From: Macrotrachela quadricornifera
Lineage: Eukaryota; Rotifera; Eurotatoria; Philodinida; Philodinidae
Reading direction: 5' to 3'
DNA: 64,000 nt
Assembly: GCA_022393335.1 (NCBI GenBank)
Contig: JAJEKB010021076.1
Location: 324,463-388,462, forward strand
Shown here: positions 1 to 11,605 of the stretch, one piece after another
Layout of the letters: the number at the start of each line of letters is the position of its first letter
Numbering within the stretch: position 1 is the first letter of the stretch
Position numbers and translations under genes: made by a program
Notes under the pieces: generated by a model
Databases searched by the model: none
Told to the model about the DNA's origin: nothing
What the model saw: only the letters and a program-made list of their open reading frames with translations

Positions 1-180
1 TTGTGTGATTGCTTAGGTAGTATACACACTTTTTTTCTTAAGCTGTTCTATTGAACATATGTATGCTCTGATGTGGATTTGATCCAAATTCTTTCCGTGA
101 TTAAAAAGTGATATTTTTGATGCTTTTTATGGTTAATTTTCAGTTTGAACTAGTGTATGTTCTAGTGTGGAACTATTCCA

Positions 181-600
181 TTAGAATATATGTATATTAG
201 TATTCGTATACGTACTGGATTCCAATGAAATCAGACCGAAACTAATGTAAAATCCTGAATAGTCCTCGTTTCTATGCTGGAAAGATCCGGTCAATCTCAA
301 TAGATCGCGATAAAATCCGATAATCGGATTTGATAAGAACTGATCGAATTCGATCTGTTTTTTGACGGAAGAGCTCTCATGAGATTCATGGATGGTCGGA
401 TCCAACATGGTTTTCGTCAAATTTCGCCGGGATGTGCCGGAAATAGGATGAAATCTGACGAGATCCGACTGGATTTCATTATGTTTTCGTTGCATTTCGA
501 TGAAATCCAATGTGGATCCAATCGAAAACGATCGGATCTACAGGGCGAATTGAATCTTCTGGATGTGGATTTGTATCAGGGTCAAAGGTAAAAAATACAC
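181..600. repeat. Cluster of TCGGAT/ATCCGA words (dispersed repeat)
   Basis: This stretch carries many short overlapping words such as GATCCGGTC, ATCCGATAATCGGATT, GGTCGGATCC, GAGATCCGAC and GATCGGATC in both orientations. Short reading frames on both strands (109 and 70 codons) overlap each other and show no protein family. A very similar word cluster lies at 55312-55540. Such clusters resemble the subterminal motif arrays of DNA transposons, but I cannot identify terminal repeats. No gene is seen. Confidence 0.5.
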
Positions 601-639
601 TAACACTGGAACTTCTAAATACCTCACCAAATCTTTTGT

Positions 640-1100
640 GACGTTCTGATAGCGCTTATATGCTCTCAAGTGCTACTATATAGGGGCACTCTTGCGTCCG
701 CAAATATATAATCGTGAGAGATCCTATGAGGATATTTGTTCAGCACCTTTGATAACTCCCAATTGGTTTGAACAACTCTATGGTTCGACCTTATTTTGAT
801 AGAGAAAAAAGTTTCGAAATGTGATTGGTTTGAGCTTTTTTGTAATAGTCAACCAGATTACAAGCAATTGTAACTCATTTATTTCACGAATAACCGTGGA
901 AGGTTCGATGAGGACTTTTGTAGTGGACGCTTAATAACCTCAAATTGGTTCAAACAACACCATGCTGCGGACTGGAATAAGAAAGTTAATGTTTCCTGCA
1001 ATCTAATTGGCTGTTATAAGAGTTTCAACCAATCACGTTTCGAGGCGTTTTTCTTCCATGAAGATAAAGACGGACCAAAGACCTATTCGGAATAATTCAA
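640..1100 (+). repeat. Degenerate tandem duplication, period about 180 bp
   Basis: Two successive blocks share the same order of words: a CTATGAGGA/CGATGAGGA word, then AATTGGTTTGAACAAC versus AATTGGTTCAAACAAC, then a further ATTGG-type word. The blocks begin near 720 and 902. Identity is moderate. No coding capacity is seen. Confidence 0.45.
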
Positions 1101-1236
1101 GGCTCTCGTAGATATGTTATAATTCACCTCGAACACGAGGATGTTTTTCCGGTACGATAGTACAGAAATGGTGGACTGGGGAGCGGTTATAAAAACCGTT
1201 TGCTCAGCCGTCAATATTGCGACTATTGTGTAATTG

Positions 1237-1530
1237 AAACATGGGGTTGTTCGAATCGATTAAAGGTTATCATGGATATTCCCCCGAATGAAGGAAGAGT
1301 GAGACGGACAAAAATGAAACACGTTTTTGTCAGTGTGCGTGGGTTTGTGTTAGGTCAAAGGTCAAAAAACATATTCTTCGTGAAACCAACAAGATATTTT
1401 AACTTTGAAAAAATTGAATCTTAACACTTCAATATAAGTTTTCGTGATCGGGGCATCGAATGGTAGGATTAGTTTTTGAATTTTTTCAAATGAATTTTTT
1501 CGGTAAATGACGTTTTTTAAGAAAATAATG
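1237..1530 (+). repeat. Dispersed repeat with GGTCAAAGGTCA core, copy 1
   Basis: It contains the word AGGTCAAAGGTCAAAAAACA, followed after about 90 bp by GATCGGGGCATCGAATGGTA and GATTAGTTTTTGAATTTTTT. The same words in the same order occur on the minus strand at 47929-48186, and the GGTCAAA part recurs at 52120-52230. It is therefore a dispersed repeat, possibly non-autonomous. The type is unknown. Confidence 0.6.
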
Positions 1531-2507
1531 ATTGTTCATGAAGTTTGACCAAACGAGTTTTCGGAGTTGAGGAATTGAATGGCACTTAGTTTTCAAAAGT
1601 TTTCAAATAGAATTTTTTTGTTTCAACCGAAGTAAGGTTATATGAAAAATTCTAACAGGATTTCGTGTGTATCTTTGTTTGTGCCAGGTCATCCCACGCA
1701 GATTAAATAAGCGTAAGATTACAATACCAATTTTCATAACCTGGAAAATAACCGAATTAAACCTTTTCGATGTCGCACTTTGAACCAAGCACATTTTTTT
1801 GGGACTAGATTTCATAGAATTGGATGTTTTCGAGCTCGCTTTCTTCACCGGTTAGAGTTTTTCAAGTGAGAAGTCAATCCCATTAAGGGTTTTTAGTGTT
1901 ACGTTTTCAACCAATGAAAGTGTCGGAGCTGAAAAATCCACTCAATTATAGATTTTCAATCTTGAGAGCTAGGACAATTGAAATTTCATCAGGATGAAAA
2001 TGCAATGAATCAGAAGTTTGGGAGCTTATGCTCCCTTCCAATTACACTTTTTCATGCCTAAATTTTAACTAATGATGAGTTTTCGATCTCGGGTTCTTAA
2101 TTAATTACATTAGTTTCAGGCCGGATGTTTAAATACTCAAAAATCTAATAGTAGGTTATGTAAATAACGTTGTGCAACGAGGGTGTCTATACTGATCGTA
2201 CAAAAAAATTGGAGAACCACAAGAATAAATGAGATAGATCGTATAGAGAGAGCTACAAAGAATGAAGAAATACGAATGCACAGAGGAGGGCTAGTCGTTC
2301 ATTTCTATTGTTAATTAAAATTAAGTATGTTCGAGACTAATTAAGAGATGTTCAAGCAGAATTAAGTCTACCAAGGAACATCCCTAACTGTCTCCTCACT
2401 TTTGAATCGAATATATGCTCAACTGATAGATTTCAGTAAGCTATTAAACGCTCTCAAAGGGTTTGGTTTCCATAACCCTTCAAGCAGAGATATACAATTA
2501 TTAGTGC
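1531..2507. other. No gene seen; degenerate copies of the adjacent repeat
   Basis: The words TTTTCGGAGTTGAGGAATTG (about 1557) and TTTTCGATCTCGGGTTCTTA (about 2079) look like eroded echoes of the word near 1438. An 81-codon minus frame at 1603-1848 lacks family signatures. No gene is supported. Confidence 0.4.
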
Positions 2508-2509
2508 TA

Positions 2510-2551
2510 CTTAGGGTATACCAAAAGTAGTGAGCCTGATACTTTATTCTT
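2510..2551 (+). mobile_element. Left end of a mariner-type element, cut by assembly gap
   Basis: CTTAGGGTATACCAAAAGTA follows a TA. It closely matches the ends of the elements starting at 56576 and 63958, and less closely 15357. The interior is lost in the N run. Confidence 0.65.
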
Positions 2552-2951
2552 NNNNNNNNNNNNNNNNNNNNNNNNNNNNNNNNNNNNNNNNNNNNNNNNN
2601 NNNNNNNNNNNNNNNNNNNNNNNNNNNNNNNNNNNNNNNNNNNNNNNNNNNNNNNNNNNNNNNNNNNNNNNNNNNNNNNNNNNNNNNNNNNNNNNNNNNN
2701 NNNNNNNNNNNNNNNNNNNNNNNNNNNNNNNNNNNNNNNNNNNNNNNNNNNNNNNNNNNNNNNNNNNNNNNNNNNNNNNNNNNNNNNNNNNNNNNNNNNN
2801 NNNNNNNNNNNNNNNNNNNNNNNNNNNNNNNNNNNNNNNNNNNNNNNNNNNNNNNNNNNNNNNNNNNNNNNNNNNNNNNNNNNNNNNNNNNNNNNNNNNN
2901 NNNNNNNNNNNNNNNNNNNNNNNNNNNNNNNNNNNNNNNNNNNNNNNNNNN
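2552..2951. other. Assembly gap (400 N)
   Basis: Exactly 400 unresolved bases. Because the gap starts inside a repeated element end, it is probably a collapsed or unresolved transposon. Confidence 0.99.
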
Positions 2952-3214
2952 CTTCCAAATCAAGTAGAATTTCGATTAAAATCACATATTTTTTGATTAA
3001 AATTAAAATTATACCAGATTTTGAGAATTATTTTTGATTAAAAATCAAATTATTGTTGATTTGGAAAATTTCAATCAATTATAATTTTGATTTTGGTGCA
3101 GAAAAATCCGATTGAAATCTGATAAAAGCTTACATAATCTTACTTTTTTTCAATGGGTACAACTCTGATACATATATAGGAGCTGAACTTGGCTGATACT
3201 CAAAATGTTCTACC

Positions 3215-3640
3215 GAATGAAAGCTCTTCAAGGATGGAATTTACTAGTACTAAATAGTAAAAATTTTTTAAGCTTTGTAATGTTGAACTTAAGAAAATGT
3301 AAGAAATTTCCTACATGTAAAAATGTGAAAAACTTCACGTTTGCTATATAGAAGAAAAACTCTAGTTTTTCCCATAGAATCAGCTTTTGTTCATTATTTC
3401 TACTACCTCACATGTTTCGAAACACACTTATCCCATTCAGTTTTCTACGTTACATCTATTGAATACATTTCGAAATATGTAAGGTGATAGAAATAGTGAA
3501 CAAAAGCTAATTTTATGGAACAATCTAAAGTTTTTCTTCCATATAGAAAATTTCTTATGTTCAACGTTAGAACGTTTAGAAAATCCTTACTATTTGGTAC
3601 TAATAAATCCAATTTTTGACGAGCTTGCATTTGAAATAAA
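3215..3640. mobile_element. Foldback element, arms about 180-200 bp
   Basis: The left arm (from about 3215) and right arm (to about 3640) are reverse complements. For example, CTAGTACTAAATAGTAAAAA pairs with the region around CTTACTATTTGGTACTAATA, and GCTTTTGTTCATTATTTCTA pairs with TAGAAATAGTGAACAAAAGC. The loop lies near 3430. Part of the arm resembles 58228-58280, so the family is dispersed. It has no coding capacity. Confidence 0.75.
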
Positions 3641-3993
3641 ATTCATTATATGTTCTATTTAAAATTGTAACAATACTCTCTGAAATAATATTATTTTCAA
3701 ACATGTGCGCTGGGGTAATATGGCCTGACAACTTCAGAAGAAAGTCCTATGGAGAAAAACGCCCATCACCACTGTAGCTAGCTCTTCAAGCTCTATCGAC
3801 TAGTATATCTCCCCTTCGAATCCGTGATTAATATCTTAAGATATTTCCTCGCAAGTATTTTCATTAGATAGATACTTGCCACAGAATTATTTTATTTTTT
3901 TTACTTCTAAATTAAAAGTTGTTTTAGAAAAATCTCATTTATCCGTTTATAATTATCGAAAAGTTTATCCGACAGGTAACATTCATGGTAGTA

Positions 3994-5170
3994 CTTAGGG
4001 CTGACCAAAAGTTCTAAGAACATTATTGGCAATTTTTTAAACCAATTAGCATTCAAGAATTTTTTGCATGGGTAAATAGTGGAATGTCTTGTCTATAATG
4101 ATATATATAGTAACTATATTTTGGACTCAGTTACAACATTTTTTCAAATAAACTTTGATTCGAACTAAAAAAATTATTTTTAAATGGAAAATGAATTCGA
4201 TCGGTACTATATAAAAATAAGGACTATTTTGGAAATAGATCCAAAAACAATTCACGAGGAACTTACAACAGCTTTGGGACCCAATGCTCCACCATATTCA
4301 ACAGTTGCAAGATGGGCAAAGCGTTCCCGCGAAGGGCGAGAAGATGTCAATGATGATCCTCAATCTGGTCGTCCAATATCCGAACTTACAGATACAAATA
4401 TTGAATTGATACGACGTCAACTTAATGATGAACAAAAGTAAGAACGAGTCCGACTTTGTCGTGAAAATTTGACAAAATTTCGTAGTGGTTCCTGGCGATT
4501 ATGTGATATTATTACAGGTGATGAGACATGGATTTACCATAGGCAGATTGGTCGCAAGGTAACAAACAAAAGCGGGGCTGGCGAAGGTGAATCACCAACA
4601 ACTATTGTTCGTCGAAGCAAATTTGAACCAAAAAATTGATTCTCTATATTCTTTAAATCAAATGGTCCTGTTCTTATACATTGTGTTGATAAAAGCAAGA
4701 CTATAGATCACAACTATTATATAGAAAATTGCCTTAGGCCTGTTATCAAAGAAATATGGAAACAAAGAAATTCATCAGGTACAAATTGTATAAAATTGCT
4801 TCACGACAATGCTCGACCCCATACTCATTCCGATGTTATTAATTATTTAACAGAAGAAGGTATCAATATAATGCCGCATCCACCATACTCATCTGACCTT
4901 GCACCATGTGATTATTGGCTAAATGATTACATCAAGCTTAATTTAACTGATCAAGCAAATGAAAAATCATTAACTCGTGCAATAACCAAGATAATGAAAA
5001 ATATTTCAGAAGAAGAATTTAAAAAAACGTTTGACAAATTATTGGAAAGAATGGAACTTTGTGTAAATAATCATGGCGACTATTTTGAACATTTAATAAA
5101 ATAAAACTTGAACTTTCTCTTTATCTTTATATTTTTTTTTTTAATCTTAGAACTTTTGGTCAGCCTTAAG
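3994..5170 (+). mobile_element. Mariner-family transposon with TA target duplication
   Basis: The terminal inverted repeats are CTTAGGGCTGACCAAAAGTT at the left and the near-identical reverse complement at the right (CTTAAGGCTGACC on the minus strand). They are about 27 bp long and flanked by TA at 3992-3993 and 5171-5172. The element is 1177 bp, a usual mariner size, and contains one transposase reading frame (see 4184-5104). Confidence 0.93.
4184..5104 (+). pseudogene. Mariner transposase, D34D type, two in-frame stops
   Basis: One reading frame of 307 codons runs from ATG 4184 to the TAA at 5102, broken only by TAA at 4439 and TGA at 4637. The N-terminal part carries the mariner helix-turn-helix region ending in DDPQSGRP. 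The catalytic domain shows GDETWIYH (first Asp), HDNARPH (second Asp) and YSSDLAPCDYWL (third Asp). I count 34 residues between the second and third Asp, so the triad is DD34D as in mariner. At about 306 residues it is shorter than the usual 340-350, with material missing between the helix-turn-helix region and the first Asp. It would act in the nucleus on the flanking inverted repeats. It is recently inactivated and could only be mobilised in trans. Confidence 0.93.
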
Positions 5171-5188
5171 TAAATGATATAGTACATA

Positions 5189-6163
5189 CAGTAAAACCTC
5201 TCTATATGGGCACCTCTATAAGAAGGGCACCTCGCTTATGTGGGCATTCGGCGGAACGACCGACAGATTTTTGCTGGAAGTGAGCCTCTCTAACAAGGGC
5301 ACCTCCGACCTCTGAGAGTGGGCACTATTTTTTGGGTCATACTGTATTATTAAACCTCTCTTGCATGGGCACATATAGTGAATATTTTAATCAGTACACT
5401 GCTCTTTTTCTTCTCGTCACTATTTGTTGTTCTGAGAGCAGGGAAGAGAAAAGTTAGTCTGACATAACAAAGAAATAATTCATCTGTACATTTCTAAATT
5501 TAGCGTCAGCGGTAAAAAGAGTATCAATAGTCGTGTTATTTAAAATTACTCTTTAAAATTAATGAGAGATGACATCGTGTCACTCACTACATTACGCTTG
5601 ATGAGATAATCGAATTGATCAACGATTATGTCAATGGACTTGAGCTATCATAGCGCAAATTATGTAAGAAGTGAAAGGTACTAAAGGATGTTGTGTACAA
5701 TATTCTTCAAAGAAAAGACGAATACAAACATGATTTCCAATCGAATGCAAACAACGGTATCAAAGGCAAACAGCAAGACCAGTTGGGCACAAGACCGACG
5801 AAACTTTTCCCGTGGTTTGTGGCGCAAAGAGCGAAAAATATTCCACTCTTAGGATACTTGATTCAGGAAAAAGCACTAGAAATTGTACTTTCACGAGAAT
5901 TTTTTCGAAAAGCTTGGTTGTAAATACGAAACTAGAATATAAACTTAGACGAAGAGACGGCATCAGATGATTATAGTAAAATACTAGGCATAGTCGAAGG
6001 TCTAAAGATAGTTTAATAACATATATGTATGGGTATTCTGCGGCGCAGGTTGCGGAAAACAATTGTGATTGATATCTGTAAAAACCTCTATAACGTGGGC
6101 ACCTCCGTAAGGTGGGCGATTTGAAAAAGTCCCGTAGGTGCCCATCTAAGGGAGGTTTTACTG
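5189..6163 (+). mobile_element. Pogo/Tigger-type element relic with TA duplication
   Basis: The ends are CAGTAAAACCTCTCTATATG and its counterpart ending GAGGTTTTACTG, flanked by TA at 5187-5188 and 6164-6165. CAGT..AACCTC ends are typical of pogo/Tigger transposons. Subterminal GGGCACCTC words repeat at both ends. It starts only 18 bp after the neighbouring mariner. Its remaining coding sequence is at 5590-5890. Confidence 0.85.
5590..5890 (+). pseudogene. N-terminal CENP-B/Tigger-like helix-turn-helix fragment
   Basis: Read in one frame, the region gives LDEIIELINDYVNGLELS, a stop, RKLCKK, a stop, KVLKDVVYNILQRKDE, then an open segment to about 5790 and, after a shift, WFVAQRAKNIPLLGYLIQEK. 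This matches the layout of the pogo/Tigger DNA-binding region: a Psq-type helix-turn-helix (DEKIELI..V..G..QRKLAK.F.V.KGTV.NIL) followed by the CENP-B type domain (WF..QR..NIPISG..IQEKA). At least two stops and a frameshift are present, and the DDE catalytic domain is absent. It is non-functional, and the internal deletion explains the short element. Confidence 0.8.
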
Positions 6164-6250
6164 TACATACAAAACTTATGTAAATAAAATCCTGGGTATG
6201 CCAACGCGTACTGCTGAAATATCATATCATTTTTTCCTATAATTAAAAAG

Positions 6251-6480
6251 ATTGCATTGTATAGCACTATACTTAGAAATATCACATTATATACGATTAT
6301 AGTTAAAAATATCACAACATACATCTCGATAGATAGTAGCATTGCTTCGTATATATTATATTTAAAATATTACACCGTATATTCTTATAGCTATGCATAT
6401 CGCTTTGCACAATTATATAATTAGTACTATTACACAGTACAGTCTTATAGTTAGATTTATCCCATCGTATAGCCTGAATA
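6251..6480 (+). repeat. Degenerate 30-bp tandem array, about 7.7 units
   Basis: Units start at 6251, 6281, 6311, 6341, 6371, 6401, 6431 and 6461. They have a loose consensus like AT(C/T)ACA..GTATA..CTTATAG. Individual units are strongly diverged, yet the 30-bp register is kept throughout. AT-rich and non-coding. Confidence 0.6.
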
Positions 6481-6483
6481 GAA

Positions 6484-9095
6484 ATTTATGAATCGAAGTA
6501 AGCTGACAGAACACTTTATTCAATTATCTCTTCCAGAATAAACTTTGTACTATATAATTTCATTCAGATTTTTATTTTCATAATAACGATGATTGTATCG
6601 ATTACCCGATTTCGTGTTCGAACACTTAGAGAATTTATATTTGTCGTTTTATTTCTTATAAAACCTTTGTTACATTTGTTTGTCTATATCAATTATTTTA
6701 TTGTATTTACATCAGTGTATCTTATGTTTATGAGTACTTCCGTCCCGAACAATTCCAAAGACTTTAGAAAAGATAAATTTTAGTCAGCACATCAAAATGT
6801 CAAAGTAAAAATCACATACTCAAACACTTCCTCTATTTGATTTACACTTAAAATGTTTCTTTGTCTACAACGGAGCACTAGAGTATGTCAATTATACTTT
6901 GGGCTTTCGTGTAATGACTAGAATTAATCTATTTTGAAATTTTTGGAACCTTTTCAAAAGAAAACACTAAGAAGCATAGGATAGAATGATGTAAATATGA
7001 TAAGATAAGTAATATAGATAAACAGATAGAACAAGGTTTTCATAGGAAAATATCGCACTTCATATCAATAGAACGTGTCATGAGGAGTACGATTTTGAAC
7101 TCTTTACGTTTTTCGTGGTTAAAGGCAAGCAAGTGTGCTTGTGTATTCCAGGAGTATGGAGAATGAAGTTGCCAATCGTACCCCATTTCAGCACTGCACT
7201 CCAAGAAAACTTGTACCTCTGGGGTACACATTTTTGTACCATTATATCGAGTTGTTTCTATATACTATACCTAGATCATCTATTTGTTAACAGTAGAGCA
7301 GATTTTCTATTATAATTATTAGCCTTTATTTTGTAGGCATGAGAAATGTAAAGCCATGCCATTGAAATCATCTAAAAGGCAACGATTTTGTCGTAAAATA
7401 TGGTCCAGTTGATCATGATGTTGCATCGCGATAAGTCACTAGAATCGACGGGTGTTTTCACACTGTTGCAATTAGAGAATTACCAGCTTACATTCATGAA
7501 CTTCATTCAAATGAATGAAAGAACTATTGAAATAGCTCTTCTGAACTAACTGAACTAGAAAAACAATTCGTTTAAGTGAAACAAACTTTTCAGATAATCT
7601 TCTTCAAGTAATTAAATATAATCGATTGGAAAGATCTTCTATGCTAAATGAACTGTCCAGAACAGCTAAATTCATTCATAAAAGAACTGTTTGAAAAGTT
7701 CAGTCTATTGAAAAATCGGTTCAATCAGTTCCCAAAGAAATCTGCACTCGGGGAGGTCTATTCGCAACAAAATGACAACACTAGACGATCATATTTTGAA
7801 TCAAAAGAAACGATTATATTAAATTTCTTTATCTCAGCAGTCCAATAAGTATCAACGACTTTATCGCGACTGAGTTGTTCGAATAATCGTAAAATAATGA
7901 ACCCATGTATTGCTAAAATTGAAGATTATGGTTGATTTTCGCAGCATTATTACGAATCGTATCTACTTTTAACAGTAAAATCTGTGATTGTTACCGATCA
8001 AATCGTCAAAAGTATTTTAGTTTTAACGACATGGAAATTGTATTGTTTGACTAGTGAACAATCAATGTGCTATCACTAGCTATAAATCTCTTGTCTTCTT
8101 GATTTATATTTTTCATTGGGAGTTGAGAATCAAATTGAATTCTCAGTCAATTATAACTCTTGAGTTTCATAAGTTTTTGTTTCAATGTATACTAGTTCGA
8201 AAAAGATGAAAAATCATTTTAAGCTCTGGTTTGTCACCAAATTTATATCGCAAATAGTTTGATTTGTAAACTTATATATTCAATATCAAGCATCCTCAGA
8301 CTACATCCTGCAGAGAAAGAGAAGAAAATGACTTTTCCTTCATAATACTTCTTGTTGTCAGCTTTTTTCTACGGATAAATTTGATGTATTTGTAAAGAAG
8401 ACTATACCTTACGTGCTTACCTCATTTGGAACAAATATGATATCCCATATGTACCTCATCTGTTACTTGAACGGTTGACAATTCCAATGGAGAGATACAG
8501 AGCAGTATCAAAAGGTACAGAACTGCGCTTACTTCCCTCGATATCATGATCTATTTGATGAAGTTCAACATTTCATTTGCTGCTTTCATTGGACTTTCCA
8601 CATATCTATTCATTATGCTTCTTAAGCAATCCATTTTAATGCATGTCTCCGCTGATCCTTGAAAAAATAGACAGTGTAGAACATAGAGCAAGGAAGACAT
8701 TCATGGCTATGTTCCTATAAAAAGTCAGGTTTTAAAACCCGACAGAGAGATGCCTTCCAAAAATTCGATACCTACTGGTTACTGCTTTATTCCTTGACAG
8801 AAAAACTGGTCTCGTTCTCGCGCAGATGAAATAGGCTACATGACTTTGAATATACCTGTCCATAATTTTCGTGCTGATCTCTGTTTATGCCTTTCGACCC
8901 CAAATACAAAATAGATATAAAATTGAAAACTATTGCTACCACCAACGTACTTATATATCCCATACTCTCATGAAGAATTTACTCTTTTGTTTTGTACATA
9001 TTATTTTACTGGGAATAACGTTTTCTATTGAAATAGTGCCTAAAATATGCGGGGTAGTTCTATAGGAGTTCTACCATCGTTACAGTGAACTGTTT
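6484..9095. other. No gene supported
   Basis: This is AT-rich DNA with scattered frames of 60-66 codons (6589, 7040, 7115, 7648, 8871) that show no family signature and no convincing splice partners. The frame at 7648-7848 and the text before it look mildly protein-like, but I cannot identify a product. Confidence 0.4.
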
Positions 9096-9099
9096 CAAA

Positions 9100-10790
9100 T
9101 CGCATCAAAGTTTTAGGTTTTATAGAACTTTTTACGCTGATCACTTTGACTGTAGAAAAATGAAGCCTTGCACTTATAATAACACAGTAAAAATATGAAG
9201 ATTTGTACTAGAAAATCATGTTTTTTTCTCATTTACACAATACATAACTTTATGATTTCTTAATCGTAATCGTTTTTTAATTTGTCGACAATAAAATGGC
9301 ACTCGTAAAATAATGTAGCTCATGTGAAAATGTATTCGAATATATATAATTGAAAAATATTTGCACAGCGCAATGTGTACTCTCACAGCTCACTAGACTG
9401 ATGACAAATAATCAAGAGTGTTGCTAAAAATTATATATAAGTTTGCTATTCCCGAAATTGATGGTGTAAGAAGTTCGTTACCGCAGAATTAGCTCTATTA
9501 AACCCTATAGATTTCTTTTTCTGGGAATGAGATTTGGGTCTGAAAAATGATCTACAAAGCGAAATATATGCTTTTTTAGATGAATATTTGTGTGAAATCT
9601 CAATCATAATATATAAAAAACTACCTTCGATTTTGATAAAATTTTCAGCATTTGTAGAGCTTTTAATTCTACACATTTTGCGAAAAAAACTTTTCTGAAA
9701 TGCTTTTATTTCGACGGAGATCTAATCAAAATACTGAAAGCAATGAAAAATCAGAAAAAAAAATTTCTATGAGACATTGATGGTAAATAGCTTTTTATAG
9801 TTTTGCACATTGAAGCAAAGTCAAAAATGAAATCCAAGACCATATTCGGATTCCTTATGAAACAATGCTCGGACCATAAAAAAATACGGCTTCAGTTTTA
9901 ACAAAACCTGGTTCTATCATAGGTTCTTAGTGTTTGCTAACAGCTCAACACATTGCTACCCTTACGACAATTGTCCTAAATTGAAACAATTTTCGTAAAA
10001 GTTGATATCGAAATTAGTATGGCCGGATGTACTATGTCATATGGAATTCGAATATGGTCTTGGATTTCATTTTTGACCTTGCTTCAATGAGAAAAACTGT
10101 AAAAAAACTGTTTACCATCAATGTCCCATAGAAATTTTTTTTTCTGATTTTTCATTGCTTTCAGTATTTTGATTATATCTTCGTCAAAATAAATGCATTT
10201 CGGAAAAGTTTTTTGGCAAAATGTTTAAAGTTGAAAGCTCTACAAATGCTGAAAATTTTATCAAAATCGAAAGTAGTTTTTTGCATATTATGATTGAGAG
10301 TTCACACAAATATTCATCTAAAATAGCATATATTTTGTTTTGTAGATCCTTTTTCAGACCCAAATCTCATTCCCAGAAAAAGAAATCTATAGGATTTGAT
10401 AGAGCTAATTCCCCGGTAACGAACTTCTTATACAATCAATTTCGGGAATAGCAAACTTATATATAATTTTTAGCAACACTCTTGATTATTAGTCATCAGT
10501 CTAGTGAGCTGTGAGAGTAACATATTGCGCTACGCAAATATTTTTCAATTATATATATTCTAATACATTTTCGCATGAGCTACATTATTTTACGAGTAAA
10601 ATTTTATTGTCGACAAATTAAAAAACGATTATGATTAGGAAATCAGTAAGTTATGTATTGTGTAAATGAGAAAAAAACATGATTTTCTAGTACAAATCTT
10701 CATATTTTTTCTCTGTTATTATAAGTGCAAGTCTTCACTTTCTACAGTCAAAATGATTAGCGTAAAATGTTCTATAAACTCTAAAATTTC
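9100..10790. mobile_element. Large foldback element, arms about 700-750 bp
   Basis: The sequence from about 9100 to 9865 is nearly the reverse complement of about 10035-10790. Paired words include ACTTTGACTGTAGAAA / TTTCTACAGTCAAAAT, AGATTTCTTTTTCTGGGAAT / ATTCCCAGAAAAAGAAATCT and ACCATATTCGGATTC / GAATTCGAATATGGT. The loop is about 170 bp. Two mirror-image 76-codon frames at 9446 and 10221 are products of the symmetry, not genes. It is a non-autonomous DNA element or a two-copy inverted duplication. Confidence 0.85.
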
Positions 10791-11149
10791 GACGACATTT
10801 AAAGATATTTTTATAAACCATGGGAGATTTCCCACGAAATCGCCCTGCCGAGACTATTGTCATGGCCATTAACCATAATACATGCTTTTGTCTATTATGT
10901 CGTTTTCTTTCATTCATACTCCTCTCACTTGTTTTTTTCCTCATTTTGCATTTTTCGTTGTTCACCTTTGGTTTTGAGTAGGAGAGGATAAATTGACACG
11001 CAATGCATGCATGAGAAGATGTGGGAAGCAGCGGATATATATTGTTTCGTTCTCATATGCTTTCGCGATGGTGCGCTTACATTCGTTGTGTTCGGTTATA
11101 TAATAAAGTTGCCCTTTCTTCACAACTATCTTTACAATTTTGTCTTTGT

Positions 11150-11266
11150 GATATTACACTCTAAAAAAAAGAATTATTTCACAAAACCTATACCCAGGAT
11201 AAAAACCTTAAAGGTTCTTCCCCTTGGTGCAGGTTTCGTAAAAAACCTTTTTTTTAGAATGTAAGC
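11150..11266. mobile_element. Small MITE, about 110 bp
   Basis: The ends TTACACTCTAAAAAAAAG and CTTTTTTTTAGAATGTAA are inverted repeats, and CAAAACCTATACCCAGG pairs inside with CCTTGGTGCAGGTTTCG. It lies about 340 bp upstream of the terpene-cyclase gene. Confidence 0.6.
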
Positions 11267-11605
11267 GAACTTGCTAATGTGATTTGAAATACTACATACA
11301 TAAAAGTGACACTCGACGTAAAATCTATAGCTCAGTAATTTCCATTTATTAGGATTTCTTCTTGTAATCTAGAGTGATAAAAATGACAGTAAGATCATAC
11401 TGTGATTAGGTCTACTTGATCTCTACAAGAAAAAATTGTAACGAAAGAGTTTTAGTTGCTCCCGATTCAAGCAGTCTCCAGAAATGTTGTTCCAAAGTCT
11501 CGCTGATTTTCAAATAATACAGAGAAAAACTTGATCACTTTTAAGCATAAACTATAAATATTTATTTAGGAACAACAAGTTTTTGCGTCCTAATTCTGAA
11601 ATACA

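Noticed and set aside
2419..2985. Three long frames spanning the N run
   Set aside because: They consist almost wholly of unresolved bases; no codons can be read.
9446..10451. Two similar 76-codon frames on opposite strands
   Set aside because: They are mirror copies created by the foldback arms at 9100-10790 and have no protein signature.
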